The notes: a model not told the origin generated them from the sequence alone. A DNA stretch of 64,000 nucleotides from Chryseobacterium rhizosphaerae (GCF_003385455.1 NZ_QNUF01000003.1:62001-126000); one strand, 5' to 3'; shown: positions 28,247 to 36,948, counted from the first letter of the stretch. A program made the numbers and translations.

Positions 28247-28570
28247 TTATTTTCTTTCTTCTGTTTTTCTGAAATAAATATCTTCATTTAACCATTCTTC
28301 AATAGCGATTGAAGTTGGCTTCGGAAGTTTTTCGTAGTGTTTAGAGATTTCAATCTGCTCTCTGTTTTCGAAAACTTCTTCTAATGTAGAATTGTGAACA
28401 GCAAATTCATCTAATTTATTGTGAAGTTCCGTACGGATCTCCGCATTGATTTGCTCTGCTCTCTTTCCCATGATAACAATAGCTTCGTAGATTGAACCTA
28501 CTTTATCTTCAATCTTATCTTTGTCGTAAGTAATAGTATTTACTTCGGCTTTTGTATCTTTTACACTCAT
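28247..28570 (-). CDS. rpoZ: RNA polymerase omega subunit, Bacteroidetes type
   Basis: 107-residue subunit that helps assemble RNA polymerase. The segment SIYEAIVIMGKRAEQIN (residues 27-43) matches the conserved omega helix that holds the beta' C-terminus. It lies directly after bamD and before coaBC, the normal flavobacterial order. A TAAATTTG box overlaps the 3' end of bamD (28601-28608), so rpoZ may have its own start as well as read-through from bamD. Confidence 0.9.
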   Translation of the reverse strand: MSVKDTKAEVNTITYDKDKIEDKVGSIYEAIVIMGKRAEQINAEIRTELHNKLDEFAVHNSTLEEVFENREQIEISKHYEKLPKPTSIAIEEWLNEDIYFRKTEERK

Positions 28571-28612
28571 TTTGAGAAAATTATTTTATTTATAAGGTGG
28601 CAAATTTACGAA

Positions 28613-29608
28613 TTATCTTTTAATTTTGAAAGTCGCCGCTGGAGGAGGGGTATTAAGTGCCGCACTATCCCTCTGGATCTGCATTGCTTTCTTTTCATTA
28701 CTGATCTGATCCTTGATTTGTTGATCTGTTTTATTCTTTTCAGCCAGTTTTGCTTCCTCTTTTTTCTGTTTTGCGTTCAAAGTGGCAATTCTAGCTTCCA
28801 CCTGTTTTTTAACAACAACGAAATCTTTCTTTTCTTTTTCCAATTTCCCACGCAGATCTACTGCCGTTTTAGAATATTCCGTATTAGGCAATTCTTTTTC
28901 TACCACCTTCGTGTAGGCTAATGCACTTTCAATACGCTCATCTTTAAGTTCATAAACAGACTTTGCAGCTAATTCATAACGAGATTTCATGATATAATCA
29001 TAAATTTTCGGACGAAGTTTTGTACTCGGAAAATCTTCCAACACATTTTCAAGTGCTACATACGCTGCTTTGTACTGGCCCATTTTGAAATACTGTCTTG
29101 CATTTTCATAGGCTTTAAACTCTAATTTATAAGTCAGCTCATCAATAAGCTGGCTGATATTTTTAGATCTTTCAGAATTTGGATAATTGGTAAGGAAATC
29201 CTGAAGTTCATTAATTGCTAATTCTGTACTGGACTGGTCAAGGTTATAATCCATTGATCCTTCATAGTAGCATAATGCAGACATATAAGCCGCTTCTTCT
29301 GCTCTGGGATCTTTTGGAAAGTTGACCGCAAAATTTTTAAATTGGTGCCCTGCCAGTTTATAACTTTTATCGTAATAATTTGCATAGGCTGTATTGAAAC
29401 CTACGTTGGGAAAATCATCTGTTCCTGCTACCAGATTGGTAAGTCTGTCATAAAGAGCCAGTGCGTTTTTCCACTTTTTCTTAGCAAAGTTGTCATTCGC
29501 TGCTTTTAAGATAAAATCTTTATCAGCACTCTTCATTGCTTTTTCCTGACGGCTTGCACATGAAGCAACCACTGCTACAGCAAACAGCCCTAAAATATAT
29601 TTTTTCAT
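28613..29608 (-). CDS. bamD: Outer membrane assembly lipoprotein BamD
   Basis: Lipoprotein of the BAM complex that inserts beta-barrel proteins into the outer membrane. 331 residues with signal and lipobox MKKYILGLFAVAVVASC (Cys17). Five TPR-like helical repeats span about 30-260, as in E. coli BamD; the C-terminal 70 residues are a Lys/Glu-rich helix and a low-complexity tail ending in PPPAATFKIKR. First gene of the bamD-rpoZ unit. The barrels made in this window (TonB receptor, DUF5686 protein, small barrel) depend on this machine. Confidence 0.94.
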   Translation of the reverse strand: MKKYILGLFAVAVVASCASRQEKAMKSADKDFILKAANDNFAKKKWKNALALYDRLTNLVAGTDDFPNVGFNTAYANYYDKSYKLAGHQFKNFAVNFPKDPRAEEAAYMSALCYYEGSMDYNLDQSSTELAINELQDFLTNYPNSERSKNISQLIDELTYKLEFKAYENARQYFKMGQYKAAYVALENVLEDFPSTKLRPKIYDYIMKSRYELAAKSVYELKDERIESALAYTKVVEKELPNTEYSKTAVDLRGKLEKEKKDFVVVKKQVEARIATLNAKQKKEEAKLAEKNKTDQQIKDQISNEKKAMQIQRDSAALNTPPPAATFKIKR

Positions 29609-29711
29609 ATAAAAAATTCAACAGTTTTCGGATTAGACAGCCGATTTACTAATTTGCAAAAATATAACTTTTTTGCCAATAGATTTTTTTTTATGAATAT
29701 TTAACGTAATT

Positions 29712-30341
29712 TTAGTCTGCAGCGTATCCCAAAATTGCAAAAACACTCAATAAAAGATTCATTCTCACTTTCTTTTCAGCTTCTTTCGCATAGGTTTCCT
29801 CATTTTTACTTGGGACATACAGTTCATAGAAGTTTTTATTTCGGATCACAAATAATGTGGACCCTATAATCATGGTAAGAATATCTTCAGGTTTCGGGGT
29901 AAAAGTAAAAACTCCCGATGCTACTCCTTTTTTTATGACTTCATCCAGTTTTCTTACAAACAGCTGGTAGAAGTCTAGCAGCTCATCCTTCAGGTTTTCC
30001 GTATGACGAAGTTCCTGCGTAACAAAGCCATGAAAATAATTGTATTTGAAAAGCTGTGATACAATGTATTTGATCATTTCTCTCATCTGCATTTCCGGTT
30101 TTCCTTCTTTGATTGTATCTGCAAATTCTGAAAAATTCTCTCTGGTTTTCAGCACCCTATACTGGTAGAGATAAGACATCATCTTTTCTTTAGAACCAAA
30201 ATAATAGGAAATCATTGCTACGTTGATATTTGCTTTTGAGCAGATATCTCTTACAGAAGTTCCCTCGTATCCTTTTTTTGCTATTAATTCTTCAGCAATG
30301 TCTAAAATGTGAATCTGTTTTTCTGTAAATTTTTTCTTCAT
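29712..30341 (-). CDS. TetR-family transcriptional regulator
   Basis: 209-residue repressor. The N-terminal helix-turn-helix reads AEELIAKKGYEGTSVRDICS and continues with ANINVAMISYYFGSKEKMM (about 12-55), typical of the family; the rest is the helical ligand domain with no recognisable ligand. The start is the ATG at 30339-30341; the GTG 9 bases upstream is less likely. Divergent from the TatD-like gene, with a palindrome around AAACGTTT in between that may be its operator. Confidence 0.9.
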   Translation of the reverse strand: MKKKFTEKQIHILDIAEELIAKKGYEGTSVRDICSKANINVAMISYYFGSKEKMMSYLYQYRVLKTRENFSEFADTIKEGKPEMQMREMIKYIVSQLFKYNYFHGFVTQELRHTENLKDELLDFYQLFVRKLDEVIKKGVASGVFTFTPKPEDILTMIIGSTLFVIRNKNFYELYVPSKNEETYAKEAEKKVRMNLLLSVFAILGYAAD

Positions 30342-30382
30342 GAAGTGCACTTTGAGTAAAGTTAAGAAATTTTTAACACATT

Positions 30383-30395
30383 TGTAAACGTTTGT
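30383..30395. promoter_or_regulatory. Possible TetR operator
   Basis: Near-palindrome TGTAAACGTTTGT centred on a perfect AAACGTTT, in the region between the TetR gene and the divergent TatD-like gene. Size and place fit an autoregulatory operator; no direct evidence. Confidence 0.3.
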
Positions 30396-30437
30396 TTAAT
30401 AATTTTATATTAATTCTAAATAATAGTATTTTTGAGG

Positions 30438-31064
30438 ATGGAATTTTTTGATTTTCATCATCATAAAAAAAACACCGGATATGGAATTTACAATGTAAAT
30501 ATTGGAGAAGTTCCATCAGATTCCCTTTATTCAACAGGAATTCACCCTAAAGACATTGACGTTAACAATATTGAAGAACAGCTCAGCTGGGTAAGAAATA
30601 CAATATCGCAAAACGGCTTTGCTATTGGAGAGTGTGGTTTAGATTCTTTGGTGGCGATTCATCAGAAAATTCAGGAGGATGTCTTTTGGGAACAGATCAA
30701 AATAGCCAATGAGGTAAAAAAACCTGTCATTATTCACTGTGTCAGAAAATTTTATGAAGTCATTTCTTTTAAAAAAAAGGCTGAACAAGCTATGATTATC
30801 CATGGTTTTAACAAAAAACAAAAAATTGCAGACGATCTGCTGGCTCATAATTTTTACCTGAGTTTTGGAAAAGCTGTTTTGTATAATTTATCTTTGCAGA
30901 ATGTTTTAAAGAACACACCATCAGACAAATTCTTTTTAGAAACGGACAATGAAGATTTTGGTATTGAAGAATTATATCTGAAAGTATCACAAATAAAGGG
31001 AATTTCTTTGGAACAGCTCAATGAACAAATTTTAGAAAATTTACACACTATAAAAAATGGATAA
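30438..31064 (+). CDS. TatD-family metal-dependent hydrolase
   Basis: 208-residue TIM-barrel metal hydrolase, shorter than classic TatD DNases (about 260). Metal and active-site motifs are visible in order: DFHHH near residue 4 (normally D-x-H-x-H), GECGLD near 73, IIHC near 102, a short IHGF in place of HCF, and LETDNED near 172. The true start is the ATG at 30438, because the TTG at 30432 is part of a TATTTTTG promoter box (30427-30434); the mRNA is then practically leaderless. The 3' end overlaps tcdA by 8 bases, so translation is coupled. Confidence 0.9.
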   Translation: MEFFDFHHHKKNTGYGIYNVNIGEVPSDSLYSTGIHPKDIDVNNIEEQLSWVRNTISQNGFAIGECGLDSLVAIHQKIQEDVFWEQIKIANEVKKPVIIHCVRKFYEVISFKKKAEQAMIIHGFNKKQKIADDLLAHNFYLSFGKAVLYNLSLQNVLKNTPSDKFFLETDNEDFGIEELYLKVSQIKGISLEQLNEQILENLHTIKNG

Positions 31065-31782
31065 ATACTGGCTCGAGAGAACTGAGCTTTTAGTTAAAGA
31101 TGAAGGATTGGAAAAGCTGACTAAAGCAAATGTCCTGGTTGTAGGGCTGGGAGGAGTTGGCTCTTTTGCTGCGGAATTTCTTGCAAGAGCGGGAGTAGGA
31201 AGCATGACAATTGTAGACGGCGACACCGTAGACATCACAAACATCAACAGGCAGCTTCCGGCTTTGCATTCTACCATTGGAAAACATAAGGTAGAAGTAG
31301 TTGCAGAAAGACTTCTGGACATCAATCCCGAGATAAAATTAATTAAAATCAATGAGTTTCTGAATCCTGAAAGAATGGATGAAGTGCTTGATTCAGGTAA
31401 GTTTAATTATATCCTGGACTGTATTGACAGTGTGACCCCTAAATTATGCCTTATCCGGGCCGCTAAAAGAAAAAAAATAAAACTTGTAAGCTCTATGGGA
31501 GCCGGTGGAAAGACCGATCCCAGCAAGGTTATGGTAAGAGATATCAGTAAAACACAAAACTGTTTCCTGGCCAGACAAATAAGAAAGAGGCTTAAAAAAG
31601 AAAAAATTAATAAAGGATTTAGATGTGTTTTTTCCAACGAACTTCAAAATGAGGAAAGCCTTAAGATGACCGATGGAGCTAATTACAAAAGATCTTTCTA
31701 TGGCACTATAAGCTATATTCCGGCAATTTTCGGCCTGTATGCAGCCTCTGAGGTCATCAATTATTTATTGAAACAAGATTAA
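31057..31782 (+). CDS. tcdA: tRNA threonylcarbamoyladenosine dehydratase TcdA
   Basis: ThiF/E1-like enzyme that uses ATP to cyclise t6A37 of tRNA to ct6A. 241 residues. The nucleotide-binding loop GLGGVGS is at 30-36, the Arg finger and Gln in INRQLP near 64-69, and the family sequence SMGAGGKTDPSKV follows near 148. It overlaps the upstream tatD-like gene by 8 bases and shares one base (TAATG) with rnpA, so the three genes form a tightly coupled operon. Confidence 0.95.
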   Translation: MDKYWLERTELLVKDEGLEKLTKANVLVVGLGGVGSFAAEFLARAGVGSMTIVDGDTVDITNINRQLPALHSTIGKHKVEVVAERLLDINPEIKLIKINEFLNPERMDEVLDSGKFNYILDCIDSVTPKLCLIRAAKRKKIKLVSSMGAGGKTDPSKVMVRDISKTQNCFLARQIRKRLKKEKINKGFRCVFSNELQNEESLKMTDGANYKRSFYGTISYIPAIFGLYAASEVINYLLKQD

Positions 31783-32156
31783 TGCAAAATTTTACCTACC
31801 CCAGAGCTGAAAAACTCAAAAAGAATATAGAGATCGCTTTACTTTTCGAAAAAGGTAAATGGAGAACCTGTGGAAATCTAAGAATAATCATCTTAAAAGA
31901 TAAGCCTAATCTCCCGGTAGAAAGCGTCAAGTTCGGGGTTTCTGTTTCTAAAAGATATTTTAAAAAAGCGGTTCACAGAAACCGTTTGAAAAGACTTCTG
32001 AGAGAATGTTACCGTCTGAACAAAGGGTTATTTGAGACCGCATTCGGAGATAAAACCCTTGCTATGCTATTTTGGGTTTCCTCGGAAATGCCTCAAAAAT
32101 ATCAGGATGTAGAGGCCCAGTTTATCAAGCTCTGCGAAGCACAAAAAAAGCCATAA
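31782..32156 (+). CDS. rnpA: Ribonuclease P protein component
   Basis: Small basic subunit of RNase P, which trims 5' leaders of pre-tRNAs together with the RnpB RNA. 124 residues. The RNR signature lies in KKAVHRNRLKRLLRECYR (about 63-80), preceded by the FGVSVSKR strand. Unlike in most bacteria it is not beside rpmH but behind tcdA, whose stop overlaps its ATG by one base; this linkage puts two tRNA-processing genes on one message. Confidence 0.95.
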   Translation: MQNFTYPRAEKLKKNIEIALLFEKGKWRTCGNLRIIILKDKPNLPVESVKFGVSVSKRYFKKAVHRNRLKRLLRECYRLNKGLFETAFGDKTLAMLFWVSSEMPQKYQDVEAQFIKLCEAQKKP

Positions 32157-32178
32157 CGGCAATATATACCATACCGAT

Positions 32179-32242
32179 ATCTGCTTATTCAATAAAATTT
32201 GTAAATGCTATTTTGGCATTCAGATTTATAGGGTAAGCAGAT
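32179..32242 (+). repeat. Long imperfect hairpin after rnpA
   Basis: Outer arms ATCTGCTTA (32179-32187) and TAAGCAGAT (32234-32242) enclose a second stem with ATGC/GCAT at the tip and an imperfect ATAAA/TTTAT match between. It is followed by TTCTGTTTTTATC. It may be the terminator of the tatD-tcdA-rnpA operon or a structured RNA. Confidence 0.5.
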
Positions 32243-32291
32243 TTCTGTTTTTATCATCTTCTTTTTTGAAACCATACTTAAGGCATCTTCA

Positions 32292-32338
32292 CCCACTTAT
32301 CTTTATGAATTTAAGTTTTCATTAAGTGGGATACTTTT
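32292..32338 (+). terminator. Second hairpin before the DUF4126 gene
   Basis: Arms CCCACTTA (32292-32299) and TAAGTGGG (32323-32330), followed by ATACTTTTTG. The loop is long (23 bases), so it could be a weak terminator or an operator-like repeat. Confidence 0.4.
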
Positions 32339-32375
32339 TGTAATTTTAAGGGAAACAATAAATCTGAAAATTAAT

Positions 32376-32984
32376 ATGTTAGACCATATTCCCTATTTTT
32401 CTTACATTCTCAGTGCTTTTATCGGCATTGGATTGGCTGCAGCTACAGGATTCCGAGTCTTTCTTCCCATGTTTTTTGTAAGCCTGGCTTCTTACTTCCA
32501 TTGGATTCCTATGAGTGAAAATTTTGAATGGCTCTCCGGTCTGCCGGCACTCATTACCACCGGTATTGCTACTATAGCGGAGATTCTGGCCTATTATATT
32601 CCTTTTATAGATCATTTGCTGGATACGGTTTCTGTTCCAATGGCTGCCGTAGCCGGATCTGTATTATTTGCCAGTCAGTTTGCTGGCCTGGAAACATTTC
32701 CCCAGTGGGCGTTAGCTCTTATTGCAGGAGGGGGAACAGCCGCAACGATAAGTTCCGGTTTCGCAGGAATACGTGCTGCCTCTACAGCAACAACCGGAGG
32801 TCTGGGAAATCCCATCGTGGGAACTACTGAGACTGCAGGAGCAGGTGTGATGTCTATCCTGGCAATGGCCATGCCGGTCGTAGCAGCTATTTTAGCCGTC
32901 TTACTTATTATTCTGGTAATTGTCTTCGGACGGAAAGCCTGGAAGAAGTTACGGGGCCGTAAAGAGCCTCATGATACCTTATAA
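32376..32984 (+). CDS. DUF4126 membrane protein
   Basis: 202-residue integral membrane protein of the DUF4126 family, with about five hydrophobic segments rich in Ala and Gly (for example IGIGLAAATGFRVFLPMF near residue 16) and a short basic tail. Family function is unknown; it is found widely as a small inner-membrane protein. It is transcribed alone, ending in a strong bidirectional terminator shared with the Glu-rich protein gene. Confidence 0.85.
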   Translation: MLDHIPYFSYILSAFIGIGLAAATGFRVFLPMFFVSLASYFHWIPMSENFEWLSGLPALITTGIATIAEILAYYIPFIDHLLDTVSVPMAAVAGSVLFASQFAGLETFPQWALALIAGGGTAATISSGFAGIRAASTATTGGLGNPIVGTTETAGAGVMSILAMAMPVVAAILAVLLIILVIVFGRKAWKKLRGRKEPHDTL

Positions 32985-33017
32985 AAAATGTGCTGTCTCC
33001 CGGACAGCACATTTTTT
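32985..33017. terminator. Bidirectional terminator
   Basis: Perfect arms AATGTGCTGTC and GACAGCACATT around TCCCG, with A and T runs outside, between convergent genes. It overlaps the stop region of the minus-strand gene by a base. Confidence 0.9.
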
Positions 33018-35032
33018 TAGTTTTTACTTCTAAAATCTTTTATTTCCTTGATTTTAGATTCAAAATATCCTTTTTTATCCGGATTTTTCTTAATTAATAT
33101 CTCGAATGCTTTTATCGCTTTAGTATATAGCTTTTGTTCAAAATAAAGGTTAGCCAATGTTTCTGTCATCAAATGGGAGATATCATCATTCTTCTCTTTA
33201 ACGACATAAGAACTTTCTTCTTTTAACTGACTGATTTTAGGATTGTTTTCAATAAAGTTATCAATAACTTTTATCTTCTTTTCAGGTTTTTCTTTTTCAA
33301 CCTCTTCCGGTCTGTCGATTTTCAGCCAGCTTTGCCATGTATTGATAAAACCGGGAACATTGCTGTCTACAACAGGCTGAACCGTTTTCTGTACCGGAAC
33401 TTCCTGCACTGTTTCTTCTTTCATTGAATCTTCATTAGCTTCTCTCCTTCCTTCCGAAACCCTCAAACTTGAAATATCAGTCCCGAAGAATGACACATTC
33501 ATCACCGGAGCTTCTTCTTTTGCCACCTGTGTATGAGCGCTATCTTCAGCATTTTCAGGGGCATCATCTTCCGGCAGTTCGGGAGCTTCTTCTATAGTCT
33601 GTACAACCTCTGTATCAGATACTTCCATTATATTTTCAGATTCTTCTACAGCTCTGACACTCTCACTTTTTCCCTCTGTCTCTGCCACCATTTCAGGAGT
33701 TTCATCCTGTAATGACGCTTCTATTTTAGGTTCGGAAATTTTTCCAGGTTTAGCAATTAAGGAATCCGGCATATTGGTTTCAAGGCTCATCGGCTTCCAT
33801 CCAGACTGGATTTCCGGAACGGCTTCTTCTTCCTGTATAACTTCTATAGTATCTGGTACTTCTACAGGTTCAGAAATTTCCTCTTTTTCTTCTACCGGAG
33901 CTGTCTGTGAAGGCTCCTCTTTAGCAGGTTCTTCTTTTTCTGTGGACCAGAAATGGAAATTTTGAGTTTCTGCAAAACTTATTTCATGATCAGCAACGAC
34001 TTCCGGTTCCTCTTTTTCTTCCAGAGGAACAACTTTAGCCTCTTTCATTTTTTTCTCAACCTCTTCAATCAGACGTCTCATTTCGTCTTCATGCTTGTTT
34101 ACATTAGGTTGTGAAATTTCCGTGTTTTCTATTGTTTCGTCTTCATTTACCTGAATTTTGACATCCGGCATAAATGAATCTGTCCCATGGAAACTAATTT
34201 CGGCCTCAGGTTCATCAGCAATTTCTTCTTTATCAGAAACGGCATTGGCTTCTTCTACATTTTCCTCTACCTCCTCATGCTCCTGAACGGTTTTTTCCTC
34301 AATGGTAAGTTCCGGTGCTATGGCTTCTACTTCGTGGAAGCTTACTTCCTCTTCTTTCTCAACCTCCTCTTCTTCAGGTTCTGAAGAAATTTCATCTTCA
34401 TTAATAATGGTTTCAGGCGTGAAAATTTCTCCTGTATTTTCTTCTTTTTCCTCCTCTTTTATATCTTCCGATACCGTTTGAAGTACGGGTTTCTGAGTAA
34501 CCAACGTACCTGATTCTAGGGTAGATTCAAGATCAATCTTTTCCGTATGCTCTTCATCAAGAAAATTCTCTTCTCCTTCAAAAAGAATTCTGTTACGTTC
34601 ACCGTTAACATAAATAGGCTCAATACTTTGTGAGGTTTCCAGGATACATGAAACACCTTCTTCCTGCTTCATTTCTTTTTCAGAAGACTCTTCTCTTTTG
34701 ATAGGAAAGACTTTTTCTTTATTAAAAGAATATCGGGCAGATTTCTGAGCGTTTTCAGAAGCCTGTTTTTCTTCTGTAATTTCAGGTTTAGGACTTTGCT
34801 GAATCACTCCATTGATCAGCTGATAAAGAATTTTTTTATCTGTAGTGTACGCTGCTGTTAAGGAAAGCTCCTTCTGATAACTTTCTTTATCATAAAGATG
34901 TACCCCATATAAGTGGAGCGCCCTAATATTTTGAATATAGGGAAAAGCGTGAATCTCTTCTTTCAAAAGATGAAGATCTTCTGACTGAATATTTTTCGGA
35001 TTTTTTATTAATTCTAAAACTCTTGGATTCAT
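33017..35032 (-). CDS. Glu-rich low-complexity protein with terminal TPR
   Basis: 671-residue, highly acidic protein without signal peptide. Residues 1-80 look folded (IRALHLYGVHLYDKESYQKE). About 90-600 are Glu/Pro/Ser-rich and likely disordered, with a recurring short motif V/I-S-F-x2-T/V-x at about 230, 280, 352 and 527 (VSFHEVEAI, ISFHGTDSF, ISFAETQNF, VSFFGTDIS). The last 55 residues (ANLYFEQKLYTKAIKAFEIL) are a TPR hairpin. It starts 1 base after the lptE stop, so it is co-transcribed with lptE and the sigma-54-type activator. Function unknown; the motif-tail layout suggests a scaffold that binds several copies of a partner (inference). Confidence 0.8.
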   Translation of the reverse strand: MNPRVLELIKNPKNIQSEDLHLLKEEIHAFPYIQNIRALHLYGVHLYDKESYQKELSLTAAYTTDKKILYQLINGVIQQSPKPEITEEKQASENAQKSARYSFNKEKVFPIKREESSEKEMKQEEGVSCILETSQSIEPIYVNGERNRILFEGEENFLDEEHTEKIDLESTLESGTLVTQKPVLQTVSEDIKEEEKEENTGEIFTPETIINEDEISSEPEEEEVEKEEEVSFHEVEAIAPELTIEEKTVQEHEEVEENVEEANAVSDKEEIADEPEAEISFHGTDSFMPDVKIQVNEDETIENTEISQPNVNKHEDEMRRLIEEVEKKMKEAKVVPLEEKEEPEVVADHEISFAETQNFHFWSTEKEEPAKEEPSQTAPVEEKEEISEPVEVPDTIEVIQEEEAVPEIQSGWKPMSLETNMPDSLIAKPGKISEPKIEASLQDETPEMVAETEGKSESVRAVEESENIMEVSDTEVVQTIEEAPELPEDDAPENAEDSAHTQVAKEEAPVMNVSFFGTDISSLRVSEGRREANEDSMKEETVQEVPVQKTVQPVVDSNVPGFINTWQSWLKIDRPEEVEKEKPEKKIKVIDNFIENNPKISQLKEESSYVVKEKNDDISHLMTETLANLYFEQKLYTKAIKAFEILIKKNPDKKGYFESKIKEIKDFRSKN

Positions 35033-35033
35033 C

Positions 35034-35585
35034 TTACCAATTCGCTACAATGTCGTTAAATATCTTATTAATTATTCTTTCTGTAACAATTTTCACCTGA
35101 GATGCTTCGATCTCACTTTGTGATAAATTGCTATTAAAAGCAGCTTCATCTGTGTAGGTTCTGTCAAAACTGGAATCAGGATGTACTTTATTTTCATAAT
35201 GTACTTTCACTGTGATTACAAGTCTGTTTTGAGCCTGTTGTATCACTCCACCAGAAGGATTTGTCTGGGTATTGGAACTAATGGTAGTAGGAGAAATACT
35301 GTAATCTGAAATTTCCCCTTCTATCAGAATATCAGGATTTTCTTTAGTCCCTTTCAATGTTGTTCTCTGCAGAAATCTATTTTGAATATCGGTAGAAAAC
35401 TGTTGGGACAATGTAGGGTTTACAAGAGCCGCATTATTCGGAAACTCATTGATCTGAACGGTCTTTTCATCTGTCAGGGATGATCCTGTAAAGCTGTAGC
35501 ATGAGTTTAGAACTCCCAGCAAAACGAAAAGTACCCCAACTAATATTGGTCTCTTCAGACTAATATTTTTAATCTTAATATTCAT
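35034..35585 (-). CDS. lptE: LPS-assembly lipoprotein LptE
   Basis: Outer-membrane lipoprotein that plugs the LptD barrel and helps insert lipopolysaccharide. 183 residues with signal and lipobox in ISLKRPILVGVLFVLLG followed by VLNSC (Cys29), then CYSFTG, typical of Bacteroidetes LptE. Strand-rich core with DILIEGEISDYS and the final FNDIVANW. Lies between the sigma-54-type activator (42 bases upstream) and the Glu-rich TPR protein (1 base downstream), the common arrangement in this family. Confidence 0.9.
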   Translation of the reverse strand: MNIKIKNISLKRPILVGVLFVLLGVLNSCYSFTGSSLTDEKTVQINEFPNNAALVNPTLSQQFSTDIQNRFLQRTTLKGTKENPDILIEGEISDYSISPTTISSNTQTNPSGGVIQQAQNRLVITVKVHYENKVHPDSSFDRTYTDEAAFNSNLSQSEIEASQVKIVTERIINKIFNDIVANW

Positions 35586-35626
35586 CTTTTATTTTATTTC
35601 ATAGAATCCAATTCCTTTATACAGGA

Positions 35627-36916
35627 TTAGTCTTCCAGATTATACTGTTTTATTTTTCTATACAAAGTTCTCTGTGAAATTCCCAATTCATCTGCCGCCC
35701 TGTTTCTACGTCCCTTATGCTTTTCCAACGCTTTAACAATCAGATCTTTTTCATTATTCTGAAGAGAAAGGGATTCCGGTTTATTTTCCTCCACTTCAAT
35801 GTCTTCAATATCTTCATAGCTGTCATCCTGCGTTGAGATAATAGTTGGGTTCTGAACAGTCTGGGTATCATTATTATTCTCAAAATATAATAAAGATCCC
35901 TGGCTTACCTGCGGCTGGCTTTCCGGAGTATAGATTCTATTGATCAGGTTTTTCTCCTGATTACTCAAGTCACCTGCTCCTCTGTTCTTTATCAATTCCG
36001 AAGTTAGGGATTTTAAATCATTGATATCATTTCGCATATCAAAGAGAATTTTGTACATAATCTCCCTCTCACTTCCAAAATCATTTTGCTTGGGTGTATT
36101 TTGATTATTGACCACCATCGGAAGATGCGTTTCCATTGGAATATATTCTGCAAGCTTCTCGGCTGTGATATTTCTATTCCTCTCTACCACAGTCATCTGC
36201 TCCACAAGATTTCTTAACTGACGGATATTTCCCGGGAAAGAATAATTTTCAATATAATGAACGGCACTAGGTTCCAATTCAAGTTCCGGCATTCTGTACT
36301 TCTCGGCAAAATCTATTGCAAATTTTCTGAATAACAAATGAATATCTCCCTTTCGTTCTCTTAAAGGAGGCATATCTATCTGAACGGTATTCAAACGGTA
36401 ATATAAGTCCTCACGGAATCTTCCGTCATGAATAGCCTTCATCATATTAACGTTGGTAGCGGCTACAATCCTTACGTTGGTCTTCTGAACCTGTGAAGAA
36501 CCTACTTTCATAAATTCACCACTTTCCAGTACCCTTAAAAGACGAACCTGTGTTTGTAAGGGAAGCTCTCCCACCTCATCCAAAAATATAGTCCCGCCAT
36601 CAGCTACTTCAAAATATCCTTTTCTTGTGGCGGTAGCCCCTGTAAAAGCTCCTTTTTCGTGTCCGAATAATTCAGAGTCTATAGTTCCTTCAGGAATAGC
36701 TCCACAGTTAACTACAATATAAGGTTGATGCTTTCGTCTCGATTCTGAATGGATGATTTTTGGAATAAATTCTTTTCCCACTCCACTTTCTCCAATCACC
36801 AAAACGGAAATATCCGTAGGTGCTACCTGGATAGACTTTTCTAAAGCCCGGTTAAGTGCCGGAAAATTTCCGATAATTCCAAAGCGGTTTTTTATGTTTT
36901 GTAACTCGTTGCTCAT
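35627..36916 (-). CDS. Sigma-54-type AAA+ transcriptional activator
   Basis: 429-residue regulator. The AAA+ domain (about 12-250) has Walker A GESGVGKE at 42-49, the sigma-54-contacting loop GAFTGA at 89-94, and Walker B GGTIFLDE near 109-116. A Fis-type helix-turn-helix (RRNRAADELGISQRTLYRKI) ends the protein. There is no N-terminal receiver or sensor domain, so activity must be set by its amount or by a partner. The linker (about 290-385) is Asn/Gln/Glu-rich. It heads the lptE operon. Confidence 0.93.
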   Translation of the reverse strand: MSNELQNIKNRFGIIGNFPALNRALEKSIQVAPTDISVLVIGESGVGKEFIPKIIHSESRRKHQPYIVVNCGAIPEGTIDSELFGHEKGAFTGATATRKGYFEVADGGTIFLDEVGELPLQTQVRLLRVLESGEFMKVGSSQVQKTNVRIVAATNVNMMKAIHDGRFREDLYYRLNTVQIDMPPLRERKGDIHLLFRKFAIDFAEKYRMPELELEPSAVHYIENYSFPGNIRQLRNLVEQMTVVERNRNITAEKLAEYIPMETHLPMVVNNQNTPKQNDFGSEREIMYKILFDMRNDINDLKSLTSELIKNRGAGDLSNQEKNLINRIYTPESQPQVSQGSLLYFENNNDTQTVQNPTIISTQDDSYEDIEDIEVEENKPESLSLQNNEKDLIVKALEKHKGRRNRAADELGISQRTLYRKIKQYNLED

Positions 36917-36948
36917 AAGTAAATGTTTGATTATTGATTTAATATAAT

